Shown here piece after piece: positions 8,401 to 15,921 of a stretch of 64,000 nt of DNA (position 1 is its first letter; every line of letters starts with the position of its first letter). The position numbers and the translations under genes are program-made. Under the pieces are notes generated by a model that worked only from the letters and a program-made list of their open reading frames with translations, did no database searches and was not told the DNA's origin. This DNA comes from Spirosoma pollinicola (GTDB taxonomy: Bacteria > Bacteroidota > Bacteroidia > Cytophagales > Spirosomataceae): positions 3,511,027 through 3,575,026 of the forward strand of contig NZ_CP025096.1 of assembly GCF_002831565.1 (NCBI RefSeq). The letters are read 5' to 3'.

Positions 8401-10074
8401 AAAGGGGATTCTGGTTGGCATTTGATATCAGCCAATAAATTTGATGATGGTTTTTTACTGGTTAGCTCCGACATAAGCGATCGAAAGAAAGCGGAAGAAG
8501 CTGATGCCCAACGAGAAAACCAGTTACGCCGGTTGCTGGAAAACACACCCGATGTCATAACCCGCTGGGACAAAAATCGGCAACTTGTTTATGCTAATGC
8601 TGCCTTCGAGGGGCGAATTGGCAAAGCAACCCCCCTTATTCTAGGCCAAACCTTTCTGGCGATGGGCCAGCCCGAATCGATCGCAATGCCGTACATGGCA
8701 AGTTTGCAGGAGGTGCTCGAAAGCGGACTGCCCAAAGAACATTACAACGTTTTCCCCAGTCCGGAAGGCACTATTTTCTTTCATACCCAGATGGTTCCAG
8801 AACTAGGGGCAGATGGGTCGGTAGAAGGCGTTCTGGCTATTGCCCGCGATATTACCCAGTTGAACGAAGCCGCTAATCTGAAACAGGCTTATGAAACCAT
8901 TCTGAAGGCTGCGCTGGATCGAAAAGCGCAATCGGAACGGCTTCAATTTATTCTTGATTCCTCGCAAGCTGCCATCCTTACCCTAACGCCGGTCTACAGC
9001 GACGAGTCAGGAGAAGAATCGAACCGGCTGATCGATTTTCGCTTCGAGATGGTGAACCAGGCACTGGCTACGTTTATCGGGCAGCCCGCCAGTGTGCTCC
9101 CCGGAACCCGAATAAGCCATTGGTTTCCAATTGATTTACAGGGAGATACCTTACTGCAGAACTGCATACAAACCTATTTGACGGGACAAATCCATCGGAT
9201 TGAGTGGCATTACCCCAGTCAGGACCGGGATAAATGGTTCGATATGGTTATATCCAAAGTTAACGACGAGCTCCTGATCACGTTCACCGATTTCACCGAA
9301 CTCAAGCACCTCCAGCAACAACTCGAAAAGTCGATAACCGACCTCCAGCGATCAAACGCCAGTCTGGAACAATTTGCCTACGTAGCCAGCCATGATTTGC
9401 AGGAACCCCTTCGAAAGATTCAACAATTTGGCACGATCATTCAGGCCAATTATGCGCCTAATCTGGGCGAAGATGGTGCCGATCTGATTAGCCGGATGCA
9501 CTCGGCGGCATCGCGACTACAAGTCATGATCAGGGATGTGCTGGCTTACTCGCGGCTGTCGGGAAAACGGGAAATCTTTATACCCGTTGATTTGAATATC
9601 GTTGTCAACGAGGTCATCACTGACCTTGAAACTACCGTTGCTGACCAGAAAGCTGTCGTTCAGGTCGATTTGTTGCCAACAATCAACGGTGATAAAGCCC
9701 AGCTTCGGCAGTTATTCCAGAACCTCATCAGTAATGCCCTTAAATTCGTCACCACCGACAGAGTACCAGCGGTGATCGTTTCTTCCAGACTAGTGGTTGG
9801 GTATGAAGCTGGCATGGTTCTGTCTCCATCCGATGAAAACAAACGGTTTGCCCTGATTGACGTAACTGATAACGGAATCGGATTTTCACCGGATCAAGCT
9901 GAATTGATCTTCCAGGCGTTCCAAAGGCTGCACGGTAAAACGGCCTTTGCCGGTACGGGCATTGGCCTGGCTATTGTGCAGAAAGTGGTTGAGAATCATA
10001 AGGGGTACATTGTCGCCGAAGGCCGACCGGGCGAAGGCGCTACGTTTCGCGTACTGCTGCCTGTGGATGTATAA
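5470..10074 (+). CDS. CheB-CheR-PAS-histidine kinase fusion protein
   Basis: 1534-aa cytoplasmic signalling protein. Residues about 10-195 form a CheB methylesterase domain with the catalytic triad residues S18 (IGASAGG), H45 (IQHLSP) and D137 (SGTAKDG). Residues about 220-465 form a CheR methyltransferase with the SAM site near LWVTACSTGEEVYSLAI. Next come a coiled coil (about 677-763, repeated NEEL/NEEI words) and several PAS-like segments (about 765-1290). The kinase part has an H-box (SHDLQEPLRKI, H1308) and a HATPase domain with DNGIGF and GTGIGLAIV. No receiver domain is present, so the phosphoacceptor lies elsewhere. No chemoreceptor, CheA or motility gene is nearby. CheB lacks its own receiver domain, as usual in this fusion class. 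It probably links methylation chemistry to a two-component output; the stimulus is unknown. Confidence 0.95.
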   Translation: MSSQARKPPVPIVAIGASAGGLEAISDLLQHLSPTTGLAYVYIQHLSPTHQSQLSEILGQRTEMSVREAKHRMKVEANHVYIIPPDQDMEVVDGILKLVPRRPEPAIHLPIDQFFVSLAEHQRTASIAIVLSGTAKDGTLGLKAIKGAGGITFAQDDSAKFQGMPKSAQAEGVVDKVLSPSEIAKELEWLSRQPSLFTQTALAEIQEDTQLQTETGSDSEDLNVLLQLLRKIIGIDFTHYKTATIRRRVVRRMALYKLPALPDYTDYLRQHPAEAGLLYNDLLINVTSFFRDSETMDYLGKVVLPQIIQAKQAKEPFRLWVTACSTGEEVYSLAILLMEAIDEQEKPIPVQIFATDLSERVIDKARLGRYTATQLAGVSPKRLNRFFSQEEEDYRISKVIRDLCVFAPHNVFVDPPFSRIDFISCRNLLIYTDNFLQRKAIATFHYSLNAMGYLLLGKAETVGASTNLFTQAAKNHKLYTRKNNGNRSVMPMVSHLNDGLGTSSIQSNTLSIKDIHKKSNPVPHGLRIHSSQEADDEQRITHNRTMQTPGQPDDLDQRVDELLKRYTPASVVVNKDMEILRFRGSTSLFLEPAPGKANFNLLKMARPELVFDLRNAVSKAMKSDQAISKTGLQMQVRGQNYQVTINAVPFQSLTLESFILVLFEEVVPTVLPVTAPAQLRNQRIKELEAELATMRDDMRSMLEEQEAGREELQSANEEIISSNEELQSINEELETSKEEIQSNNEELQTINQELQLSNDQLSEAYDYSDAIFGTIRETVLVLDKDLRVRTANRAFYKTFRIEPDETVGRLLYELGNRQWDILALRTLLDQVIEHNMPIQGYEMNHSFAELGDKVLRLNARKVIRLQGQAAILLAIEDITDHKQVQRLLEFLQSIITHAPVSIQLFKAARNERNTIIDFQLVPLASELGQREVQTVEELYKTSYKALYNDTQQSSLFSRYVQVVESGEPLQTELPYGEKGDSGWHLISANKFDDGFLLVSSDISDRKKAEEADAQRENQLRRLLENTPDVITRWDKNRQLVYANAAFEGRIGKATPLILGQTFLAMGQPESIAMPYMASLQEVLESGLPKEHYNVFPSPEGTIFFHTQMVPELGADGSVEGVLAIARDITQLNEAANLKQAYETILKAALDRKAQSERLQFILDSSQAAILTLTPVYSDESGEESNRLIDFRFEMVNQALATFIGQPASVLPGTRISHWFPIDLQGDTLLQNCIQTYLTGQIHRIEWHYPSQDRDKWFDMVISKVNDELLITFTDFTELKHLQQQLEKSITDLQRSNASLEQFAYVASHDLQEPLRKIQQFGTIIQANYAPNLGEDGADLISRMHSAASRLQVMIRDVLAYSRLSGKREIFIPVDLNIVVNEVITDLETTVADQKAVVQVDLLPTINGDKAQLRQLFQNLISNALKFVTTDRVPAVIVSSRLVVGYEAGMVLSPSDENKRFALIDVTDNGIGFSPDQAELIFQAFQRLHGKTAFAGTGIGLAIVQKVVENHKGYIVAEGRPGEGATFRVLLPVDV

Positions 10075-10121
10075 TGCATGAACCATGAATACTCTGGCTT
10101 ACACCTATTTATAGATAGAGT

Positions 10122-10266
10122 AAAAAAAGGTTTAACCACAGAGACGGTCCGCCGTTGCAGCACAAAGGGCACAGAGTTGTCCAGTGGGGGATTGTCTACC
10201 CCATTGGACAACTCTGTGCCCTTTGTGCTGCAACGGCGGACCGTCTCTGTGGTTAAACCTTTTTTT
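10122..10266. repeat. Very long hairpin, 68-bp arms
   Basis: Arms 10122-10189 and 10199-10266 pair over 68 bases with a single G-T position (10184/10204); the loop is 9 bases. The left arm begins with seven A and the right arm ends with seven T, so either strand would carry a U-run after the stem. It contains AACCACAGAGACGGTCCGCC and CACAAAGGGCACAGAG, shared with the hairpin at 1880-1998. It lies between the convergent ends of the kinase fusion gene (10074) and the membrane protein gene (10282). Bidirectional termination is possible, but the arm length far exceeds what that needs. Confidence 0.95.
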
Positions 10267-10281
10267 AGCCTGGTTGAAATA

Positions 10282-11238
10282 TCAGCTGACCGCTTTGGTT
10301 GACCCACGGTCAAAAAAGGGCCGAATGAACAAGAACGTCAGCAACCAGAAAAACGCAGGTAACAGTACGAGCGAATAATCCGGACCATAATCGGTCGACA
10401 TCAAATCATCAACAGATTCGTCGAACAGGGTAATTAACGTATCCCCGGGCTTTAGGGCATCATAATCAGCCTCGCTGATCGGAATGACCCGTTCACGCTG
10501 TTGCTGCGCAATGGTCGCTTCATATCTATACCAATCAGGGCCTTTGGAGGAATGGTGCCCCACCACTCGTTTACGTGTATCGAGCACATGAACAGGCAAC
10601 ACGATCCCGTGTGCTTTGATGTGTTGATAATATTGAACGTATGCCCACCCATCGTAGGTCAAGAAAATGGCCGCAATCGCCAGGCTGGCAACAAACAGGA
10701 ATCGGGCAATAGCGGATAAAAACGGTACCGGAATAATCGTAACGATGAGGCCTGTGATACAGAAAAATGAAGCAATAGAGAGTAGCAGACAAAACAGCAA
10801 CAGCCGATGCTGATTAGTAAGATCACGAATGCTCGTCCACTCGATCAGGCGTGATTTTCGTTTCGATTGATCAAACCGAACTTCGTGACCAGGTTGCCGA
10901 AAGGCATCATAGCCGGGATGGTATAGCAAGTTTACCTTGTCTCCTCCCCCAACATAGGCACTATCCATAACGAAGCGGCTCTGATAGGTCTTCCCTTTGT
11001 AAGTAACGGTTAGATAGGTACTATGGCTCATGATGTCCCGCCACGACCGCTGTTTCTGGTTAGCTTCATCAACGCTCAAGGCAACCAGATGCCCATGCTG
11101 CTCAAATTCGTCCTGTAACTGTCCCTCTTGATAGAATTCCCAGGAAATCCAGGTTAATCCGCCCAAAATAACCGCGACAACAAGCGAAAAAAGAAAACTG
11201 TATAGGCGGCTTGCCGCTGTCAAAAGTCGTTGTACCAT
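10282..11238 (-). CDS. Membrane protein, DUF3592-like
   Basis: 318-aa integral membrane protein. One hydrophobic segment lies near the N-terminus (LYSFLFSLVVAVILGGLTW), two or three in the middle (about 145-205) and one at the C-terminus (VLLPAFFWLLTFLF). The two soluble loops (about 35-130 and 210-280) have a similar layout: a pass across the membrane and then a small beta domain containing words such as YKGKTYQSRFV and RYEATIAQQQRER. That architecture resembles DUF3592 proteins, an assignment I make with moderate confidence. The first ATG gives a sensible N-terminus. Function is unknown; it is transcribed towards the 68-bp-arm hairpin. Confidence 0.75.
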   Translation of the reverse strand: MVQRLLTAASRLYSFLFSLVVAVILGGLTWISWEFYQEGQLQDEFEQHGHLVALSVDEANQKQRSWRDIMSHSTYLTVTYKGKTYQSRFVMDSAYVGGGDKVNLLYHPGYDAFRQPGHEVRFDQSKRKSRLIEWTSIRDLTNQHRLLLFCLLLSIASFFCITGLIVTIIPVPFLSAIARFLFVASLAIAAIFLTYDGWAYVQYYQHIKAHGIVLPVHVLDTRKRVVGHHSSKGPDWYRYEATIAQQQRERVIPISEADYDALKPGDTLITLFDESVDDLMSTDYGPDYSLVLLPAFFWLLTFLFIRPFFDRGSTKAVS

Positions 11239-11367
11239 CGGGATTAATCGAACGAATCCTATAAAGATAAAGGAATCAGGGAACGGCTAAATAGACCATT
11301 TCGTAAACGGTACAAAAAGTTGCTGCCCAGATTAAAAGCGCCAAAATCACATAGCTTCATAACCTAT

Positions 11368-11390
11368 ACTTATCGACCATAACGATAAGT
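11368..11390. promoter_or_regulatory. Dyad ACTTATCG/CGATAAGT in the reductase leader
   Basis: Perfect 8-base arms (11368-11375 and 11383-11390) around a 7-base centre, about 125 bases before the reductase start. It could be an operator or the first stem of a leader RNA. A TATACTTG sequence at 11428-11435 resembles the Bacteroidota minus-7 box TAnnTTTG with one mismatch, but I see no well-spaced minus-33 partner. Confidence 0.35.
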
Positions 11391-11447
11391 AGGGCTAATA
11401 GCGAACTAAATTGGCGTTAAAAATACTTATACTTGCACATGAACTAG

Positions 11448-11483
11448 AACGCCGGGACTTCCGGCGTTTCGTTTTATTATTTT
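11448..11483 (+). terminator. Terminator-like hairpin ahead of the reductase gene
   Basis: AACGCCGG (11448-11455) pairs with CCGGCGTT (11461-11468) around the loop GACTT. It is followed by a T-rich run (TCGTTTTATTATTTT). This is an intrinsic-terminator shape only about 35-50 bases before the ATG at 11516, with no upstream plus-strand gene to terminate. It could be an attenuator in the leader of the sulfite reductase gene. No SAM riboswitch core was recognised. Confidence 0.45.
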
Positions 11484-11515
11484 AGTTGATTAAGTCTATA
11501 GACTACATACTACCT

Positions 11516-13675
11516 ATGTCTATCCAATTGACCGACAACGTTAGCCAGGCTGCCCGGCGCGATATACTGGATCTGGAACAAAAGATCAGTTCCTTCCGCT
11601 CGGGCGATATTGCCGACGAAGCTTTTCGTAAATTCCGGCTTACCCGTGGCGTTTACGGCCAGCGGCAGCCCGGCGTTCAGATGATTCGCATCAAACTGCC
11701 TCATGGACGCATTACGGCTGCTCAACTTGTGCGCATTGCCGACCTGTCGGACAAATATGCGACGGGAAATCTTCACGCCACAACCCGGCAGGATATCCAG
11801 CTACACTTCGTGAAACTGGCGGATTCGCCCCAGCTTTGGGCCGAACTCGAAGATGCGGGCATCACGCTAAAAGAAGCCTGCGGTAACACGGTTCGGAACG
11901 TGACGGGCTCTGCCCGCGCTGGTGTCGATCCGTTGGAGCCTTTCGATATTACGCCCCACGCCTATCATATTTTTGATTATTTCCTTCGCAATCCCATTTG
12001 CCAGGACATGGGCCGGAAATTCAAGATCTCGGTTTCGTCAAGCGAAAAGGATTCGGCTTACGGCTACATGCACGATGTAGGTCTCGTTGCCCGTGTGCAG
12101 GATGGCAAACGTGGATTCAAAGTGATGCTGGGCGGTGGGCTTGGCGCACAGCCGTTTTCCGCACAGACAGCTTATGAGTTTCTGGAAGAAGACCGGGTAA
12201 TTCCGTTTATTGAAGGAGTCATTCGGGTATTCGACCGCTACGGCGAACGCCAGAAACGCCACAAAGCCCGCATGAAGTACCTCCTCAACGACATTGGGCT
12301 GGACGAATTACTGCGCCGGGTGGCTGAAGAAACACCTGCCTTAAAAACTAAACTTTTTTCGGTCGACGATTCCCCGTTTTCGGTGAGCGATCAGTATAAT
12401 GAACGTCCTGAAGTGACTGGCTATCAACTGGATACTGACAATCAAAAACTAGCTAATTGGTTTAAAACCAATGTTTTTGAACAGAAACAGGCCGGTTGGT
12501 ACGCTGTTCAACTGCGGGTGCTATTAGGCGATATGAACGCAGAAACGGCCCGGTCACTGGCGGAAATTGTTAGCAAATATGCAGCCGATGACATTCGGGT
12601 TACGGTCAATCAGGGCTATTTACTTCGGTTTATCCGGCCGGAAGACCTGCCAGCCGTATTCGAAGCCCTCGACGCGTTAGGGTTGGCGAATCCCGGTTTC
12701 GACACCACAGCCGACATTACCACATGCCCCGGCACAGACACCTGTAACCTTGCCATTTCGAGCAGTTATGGTATTACCCGGGCGCTTGAAACAATGATGC
12801 ACGACGAGTTTCCTGATCTGGTCTTCAACGACGACATCAAAATCAAGATCTCGGGATGCATGAACGGCTGTGGTCAGCACTCGGTGGCGAATATCGGCTA
12901 TCACGGCTCATCGCTTAAGAATGGCGCGTATGTGTTGCCTGCGTTGCAGGTATTACTGGGCGGTGGTTTCAATGGCAAAGGTGAAGGATTGATTGCCGAT
13001 AAAGTCATTAAAATACCGGCAAAACGCGGTCCTGAGTCCCTCCGCTCTTTACTCCGCGATTTTGAAGCCAACACATTCGATGGCGAATATTACAGCGATT
13101 ACTACGCCCGGCAGGGAAAAAACTATTTTTATCAACTTCTAAAACCCATCGCCGATCTGAAAACACTGGTCGACAGCGATTACATTGACTGGGACCATAC
13201 CGAACAGTACGTAACAGAAGTTGGTGTTGGCGAATGCGCCAGCGTGTTGATCGACTTAGTTGCCACCACCTTAACCGAGGCAACCGAAAAACTGGGCTGG
13301 GCACAGGAAGCTTTCTCGGATGGTCGCTGGGCCGATGCGCTTTATCACGCTTATAACGTATTCATCACCGGCGCAAGGGCCGCGTTGATGAGCCGCGATA
13401 TTCCAACCAATACGCAGCACGGTATTGTCAGTGATTTCGACAAAAACTTTGCCACCGGTACGGCAAACAACGAATTCAACTTCCACAAGGCTGAAGGCGA
13501 TTTCAAAGCACTGGTCTTCAGCATAAACAAACAGGAACCTTCTGAGGCTTTTGCCCAACAGTTCCTGGCACAGGCCGAAATGTTCCTGCAAACCATTCAA
13601 GCCTTCCGCGAAGCGCAAATTGAGCGGGAAGGCACCCCCGAATTGCAGGAATTAAGCCAGGCACAGGATAGCTAA
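11516..13675 (+). CDS. Siroheme sulfite/nitrite reductase with HEPN-like C-terminal domain
   Basis: 719-aa cytoplasmic reductase of assimilatory sulfur (possibly nitrogen) metabolism that carries siroheme coupled to a 4Fe-4S cluster. The cluster/siroheme motifs are intact: C404-x5-C410 (TCPGTDTC) and C448-x3-C452 (GCMNGC). Two ferredoxin-like half-domains and two siroheme-binding halves occupy residues 1 to about 570. After about residue 578 there is an additional all-helical stretch of about 130 residues (ATEKLGWAQEAFSDGRW, YHAYNVFITGARAALM) resembling a HEPN domain. The ATG at 11516 is preferred to one at 11486 because MSIQLTDNV starts the conserved region. The cobA gene 91 bases downstream supplies the siroheme. 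Sulfite is the likelier substrate; sequence alone does not exclude nitrite. Confidence 0.93.
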   Translation: MSIQLTDNVSQAARRDILDLEQKISSFRSGDIADEAFRKFRLTRGVYGQRQPGVQMIRIKLPHGRITAAQLVRIADLSDKYATGNLHATTRQDIQLHFVKLADSPQLWAELEDAGITLKEACGNTVRNVTGSARAGVDPLEPFDITPHAYHIFDYFLRNPICQDMGRKFKISVSSSEKDSAYGYMHDVGLVARVQDGKRGFKVMLGGGLGAQPFSAQTAYEFLEEDRVIPFIEGVIRVFDRYGERQKRHKARMKYLLNDIGLDELLRRVAEETPALKTKLFSVDDSPFSVSDQYNERPEVTGYQLDTDNQKLANWFKTNVFEQKQAGWYAVQLRVLLGDMNAETARSLAEIVSKYAADDIRVTVNQGYLLRFIRPEDLPAVFEALDALGLANPGFDTTADITTCPGTDTCNLAISSSYGITRALETMMHDEFPDLVFNDDIKIKISGCMNGCGQHSVANIGYHGSSLKNGAYVLPALQVLLGGGFNGKGEGLIADKVIKIPAKRGPESLRSLLRDFEANTFDGEYYSDYYARQGKNYFYQLLKPIADLKTLVDSDYIDWDHTEQYVTEVGVGECASVLIDLVATTLTEATEKLGWAQEAFSDGRWADALYHAYNVFITGARAALMSRDIPTNTQHGIVSDFDKNFATGTANNEFNFHKAEGDFKALVFSINKQEPSEAFAQQFLAQAEMFLQTIQAFREAQIEREGTPELQELSQAQDS

Positions 13676-13761
13676 AGGTGAAAGAGCGAAAGAGTGAAAG
13701 AGCGACAATTAATACGCCATCCACTCATTCGCTCTTTCACTCTTTCACTCTTTCGCTCTTT
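13676..13761. repeat. Hairpin built from GAAAGAG words
   Basis: Starts at the reductase stop codon and ends six bases before the cobA ATG. The left arm (about 13678-13705) consists of GAAAGAGCGA/GAAAGAGTG units and the right arm (about 13729-13761) of the complementary CTCTTTCAC/CTCTTTCGC units. The arms pair over about 28 bases with one or two transition mismatches, and the loop is about 23 bases. It therefore fills the whole reductase-cobA junction and could cause partial termination or protect the upstream message. Confidence 0.85.
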
Positions 13762-13766
13762 AAACA

Positions 13767-14519
13767 ATGAAACTCACTCTCGTAGGAGCTGGGCCAGGTG
13801 ACCCGGATTTAATTACGGTAAAAGGCATTAAGGCGTTGCAACAGGCCGATGTGGTGATGTACGACGCGCTGGTTCATACAGACTTGCTTGATTATTGCCG
13901 CCCCGATGCCCTGAAGGTTTACGTTGGAAAACGGCGTGGAGCCTATTCGTGCATGCAGGAAGACATTAACCCCCTCATTGTGCATTATGCGCAACAATAC
14001 GGCCATGTTGTACGATTGAAAGGGGGTGACTCGTTTGTCTTTGGCCGGGGTTTCGAAGAAATCGAGTTCGCCCGTCAGCACGGGATCGACACGCAGGTGA
14101 TACCGGGCCTGTCGAGCAGCTATGCCGTACCGGCTTCGGCGGGTATTCCGCTAACGACTCGGGGGGTTTCAGAAAGCTTTTGGGTGATAACGGGAACGAC
14201 CAAAGCCGGGCAACTGTCGAACGACCTGCATCTGGCAGCCCAATCGACCGCAACGGTGGTAATCCTGATGGGCATGCATAAACTTGCCGACATCATGGCG
14301 GTATTCGCCGGTAGTGGTAAATCCGAAACGCCCGTTGCTATTATCCAGAACGGTACGCTGGCCGACCAGCAAAAAGTCGTTGGTCGTGTTCAGGATATTT
14401 TAGAGAAAGTCAACGAATCGGGCATTGGTAATCCGGCCATCATCGTCGTGGGTGAGGTAGCGGGGCTTTCATTGACCGAGCTACAGACGATACAATCGGT
14501 TAATCAAGTTCCATACTAG
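13767..14519 (+). CDS. cobA: Uroporphyrinogen-III C-methyltransferase
   Basis: SAM-dependent methyltransferase that converts uroporphyrinogen III to precorrin-2, the first step towards siroheme. The 250-aa length fits the single-domain CobA type, without the CysG dehydrogenase/ferrochelatase part. Signature motifs are the N-terminal VGAGPGDPDLITVKG, YDALVH, the SAM loop RLKGGDSFVFGRG, and VIPGLSSSYAVPASAGIPLTTRG. It follows the siroheme-dependent reductase in the same orientation, separated by a hairpin. The neighbour's cofactor demand explains the pairing. A precorrin-2 dehydrogenase/ferrochelatase is not in the window and must be encoded elsewhere. Confidence 0.96.
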   Translation: MKLTLVGAGPGDPDLITVKGIKALQQADVVMYDALVHTDLLDYCRPDALKVYVGKRRGAYSCMQEDINPLIVHYAQQYGHVVRLKGGDSFVFGRGFEEIEFARQHGIDTQVIPGLSSSYAVPASAGIPLTTRGVSESFWVITGTTKAGQLSNDLHLAAQSTATVVILMGMHKLADIMAVFAGSGKSETPVAIIQNGTLADQQKVVGRVQDILEKVNESGIGNPAIIVVGEVAGLSLTELQTIQSVNQVPY

Positions 14520-14547
14520 AATAGGATGTTTACGCAAACCTGTTCGT

Positions 14548-14606
14548 GATCATGTATATAAAAGAAGCCCTTTCTGTGTAGTGAGGGCTTCTTTTATATA
14601 CATGAT
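14548..14606. terminator. Strong hairpin terminator after cobA, 23-bp perfect arms
   Basis: Arms 14548-14570 and 14584-14606 are perfectly complementary over 23 bases with a 13-base loop. The stem includes AAAAGAAGCCC and GGGCTTCTTTT, giving a GC core flanked by A/T tracts in both directions. It lies 28 bases after the cobA stop and probably ends the reductase-cobA unit. The rest of the gap to 14791 shows nothing else. Confidence 0.85.
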
Positions 14607-14791
14607 CTACTATTTCAATACTTAGTTAAATTGACAATTCGGACCTACCAGGCGAAAAAATAGTGAATTTGTGATTTAAGAATTTACTTATTATCAATTA
14701 TTCATTTTAATTTGATCTATTAAATAAGCACCACTTGGTTACGAGCCTATAACTCAGCAAAAAAGTAAATTTCCTTTCTAAACTTAAACGT

Positions 14792-15508
14792 ATGAGAACC
14801 CTTTTTTGCTTCTCACTCCTCTTATTCCTTTTATCCTGTAAACCTACGAACGTAGAGACCATAGCCCCCGAGTATCCAGACTGGTACACTATTCAGTCGC
14901 CTATTGATAAGGAACTACAAAGCGTGTGGGGTAATCGCGATAAAACCTTAGTAATAGCCACCTTCTCTGAGGTATTTCGCTCCACCGATCAAGGAAAAAG
15001 CTGGAAAAAAGTTCTTCAGCAATCCATCGGCATATTCGGCTTGGTTTCCTATAAGGATACTCTATTTACGCTGAATGGCTTGCTCAATAGCCGTTATCTG
15101 GTTAACCCAGGTAATTACAGTATCGATGATGGGAAGAACTGGCAACGGTATACCCGACGAAATCCCGTCTTTGACCCATCAGAAAATGGATCGAAAACTG
15201 CGTATTCAATTAACCCGGTCACGACGGCAAATAGCCTACAGTATACCATCAACCAGGTCTTTTTAGATGGCCCCGCTGCTACAACGGGCATCTTTGAAAC
15301 GCCGGGTGTTATCAGGTCTGATGGTCGACGTATTGACCTTCCTCAGCTTCATCAATTACATAGTCTGTATCTTGATGACCAGGAGCGGCTTTATATTACA
15401 GGAACGGATGCAGTTTGTAGTAGCGGCCATTCGGGGCAAAGTTTTTCATTTTGCAACAGCAAAAATGGTCGGGGGGTGGTTTATATATCAAAAAGACCAC
15501 AGCCTTAG
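14792..15508 (+). CDS. Lipoprotein with Asp-box (BNR-like) propeller motifs
   Basis: 238-aa predicted lipoprotein: signal peptide MRTLFCFSLLLFLLSC with the lipobox LLSC. Two sequences resemble Asp-boxes (S-x-D-x-G-x-x-W): FRSTDQGKSWKKV and YSIDDGKNWQRY, as in sialidase-like beta-propellers. Only about three to four blades would fit, which is short for a complete propeller. The reading frame ends in GRGVVYISKRPQP, which looks natural, although an overlapping frame stays open to 15566, so a late frameshift cannot be excluded. A surface-exposed sensor or binding protein is possible; no enzymatic residues are recognised. Confidence 0.7.
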   Translation: MRTLFCFSLLLFLLSCKPTNVETIAPEYPDWYTIQSPIDKELQSVWGNRDKTLVIATFSEVFRSTDQGKSWKKVLQQSIGIFGLVSYKDTLFTLNGLLNSRYLVNPGNYSIDDGKNWQRYTRRNPVFDPSENGSKTAYSINPVTTANSLQYTINQVFLDGPAATTGIFETPGVIRSDGRRIDLPQLHQLHSLYLDDQERLYITGTDAVCSSGHSGQSFSFCNSKNGRGVVYISKRPQP

Positions 15509-15568
15509 CTTTACAAAACCTGCTTGCTGCGCCTGGATAGATGGTTTATGTTGTACTCGGTGCTAACT

Positions 15569-15760
15569 CTAAATGTTCGTCTTGGCTGTTTTCCTGCCTG
15601 ATTTTCCGTAGAATAATAAAGCAAACAAGGCTTCACCCAAAATAGGCGTGGCTATCGCAATCATAATGGCAAATACCGAGGCTACCATAATACTCAATCC
15701 CCGTAAAGGTGTGACAGTCGAATCGTCTAAGTCCTGATGGCTTGATTTGGCTTCTTGCAT
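15569..15760 (-). CDS. Small membrane protein, hypothetical
   Basis: 63-aa frame with a polar N-terminus (MQEAKSSHQDLDDS), a long hydrophobic stretch (LSIMVASVFAIMIAIATPILGEALF split across about residues 22-48) and a basic tail. The profile fits a single-pass or hairpin membrane protein. It is convergent with the lipoprotein gene ending at 15508 and lies upstream of nothing obvious. I do not recognise a family; composition is the main support. Confidence 0.45.
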   Translation of the reverse strand: MQEAKSSHQDLDDSTVTPLRGLSIMVASVFAIMIAIATPILGEALFALLFYGKSGRKTAKTNI

Positions 15761-15921
15761 ACGTTTGTTAGTTTTCCTGAAAATACTATAAAAAAGTACT
15801 GGTTGCGGGGTTAAAAATAAATTAGTTAACCAAACAATACCATCAAAACGCTAGTCGAATAAACGAGTGTAATTAGCCTTTTGCAGGAATTAGTCCATTG
15901 GTTCCAGCTATTAATCCTACC

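Noticed and set aside
10078..10378. Open frames on both strands across the 68-bp-arm hairpin
   Set aside because: The two strands give almost the same peptide because the DNA is palindromic. There is no start context or domain, so these are by-products of the repeat.
11240..11515. SAM riboswitch before the sulfite reductase gene
   Set aside because: The usual conserved core and pseudoknot sequences of SAM-I and SAM-II types were not found. Only a dyad and a terminator-like stem are present.
15267..15566. Overlapping plus-strand frame in the Asp-box lipoprotein gene
   Set aside because: Composition is unlike a protein, and the annotated frame ends naturally. A late frameshift remains a small possibility but is not needed.
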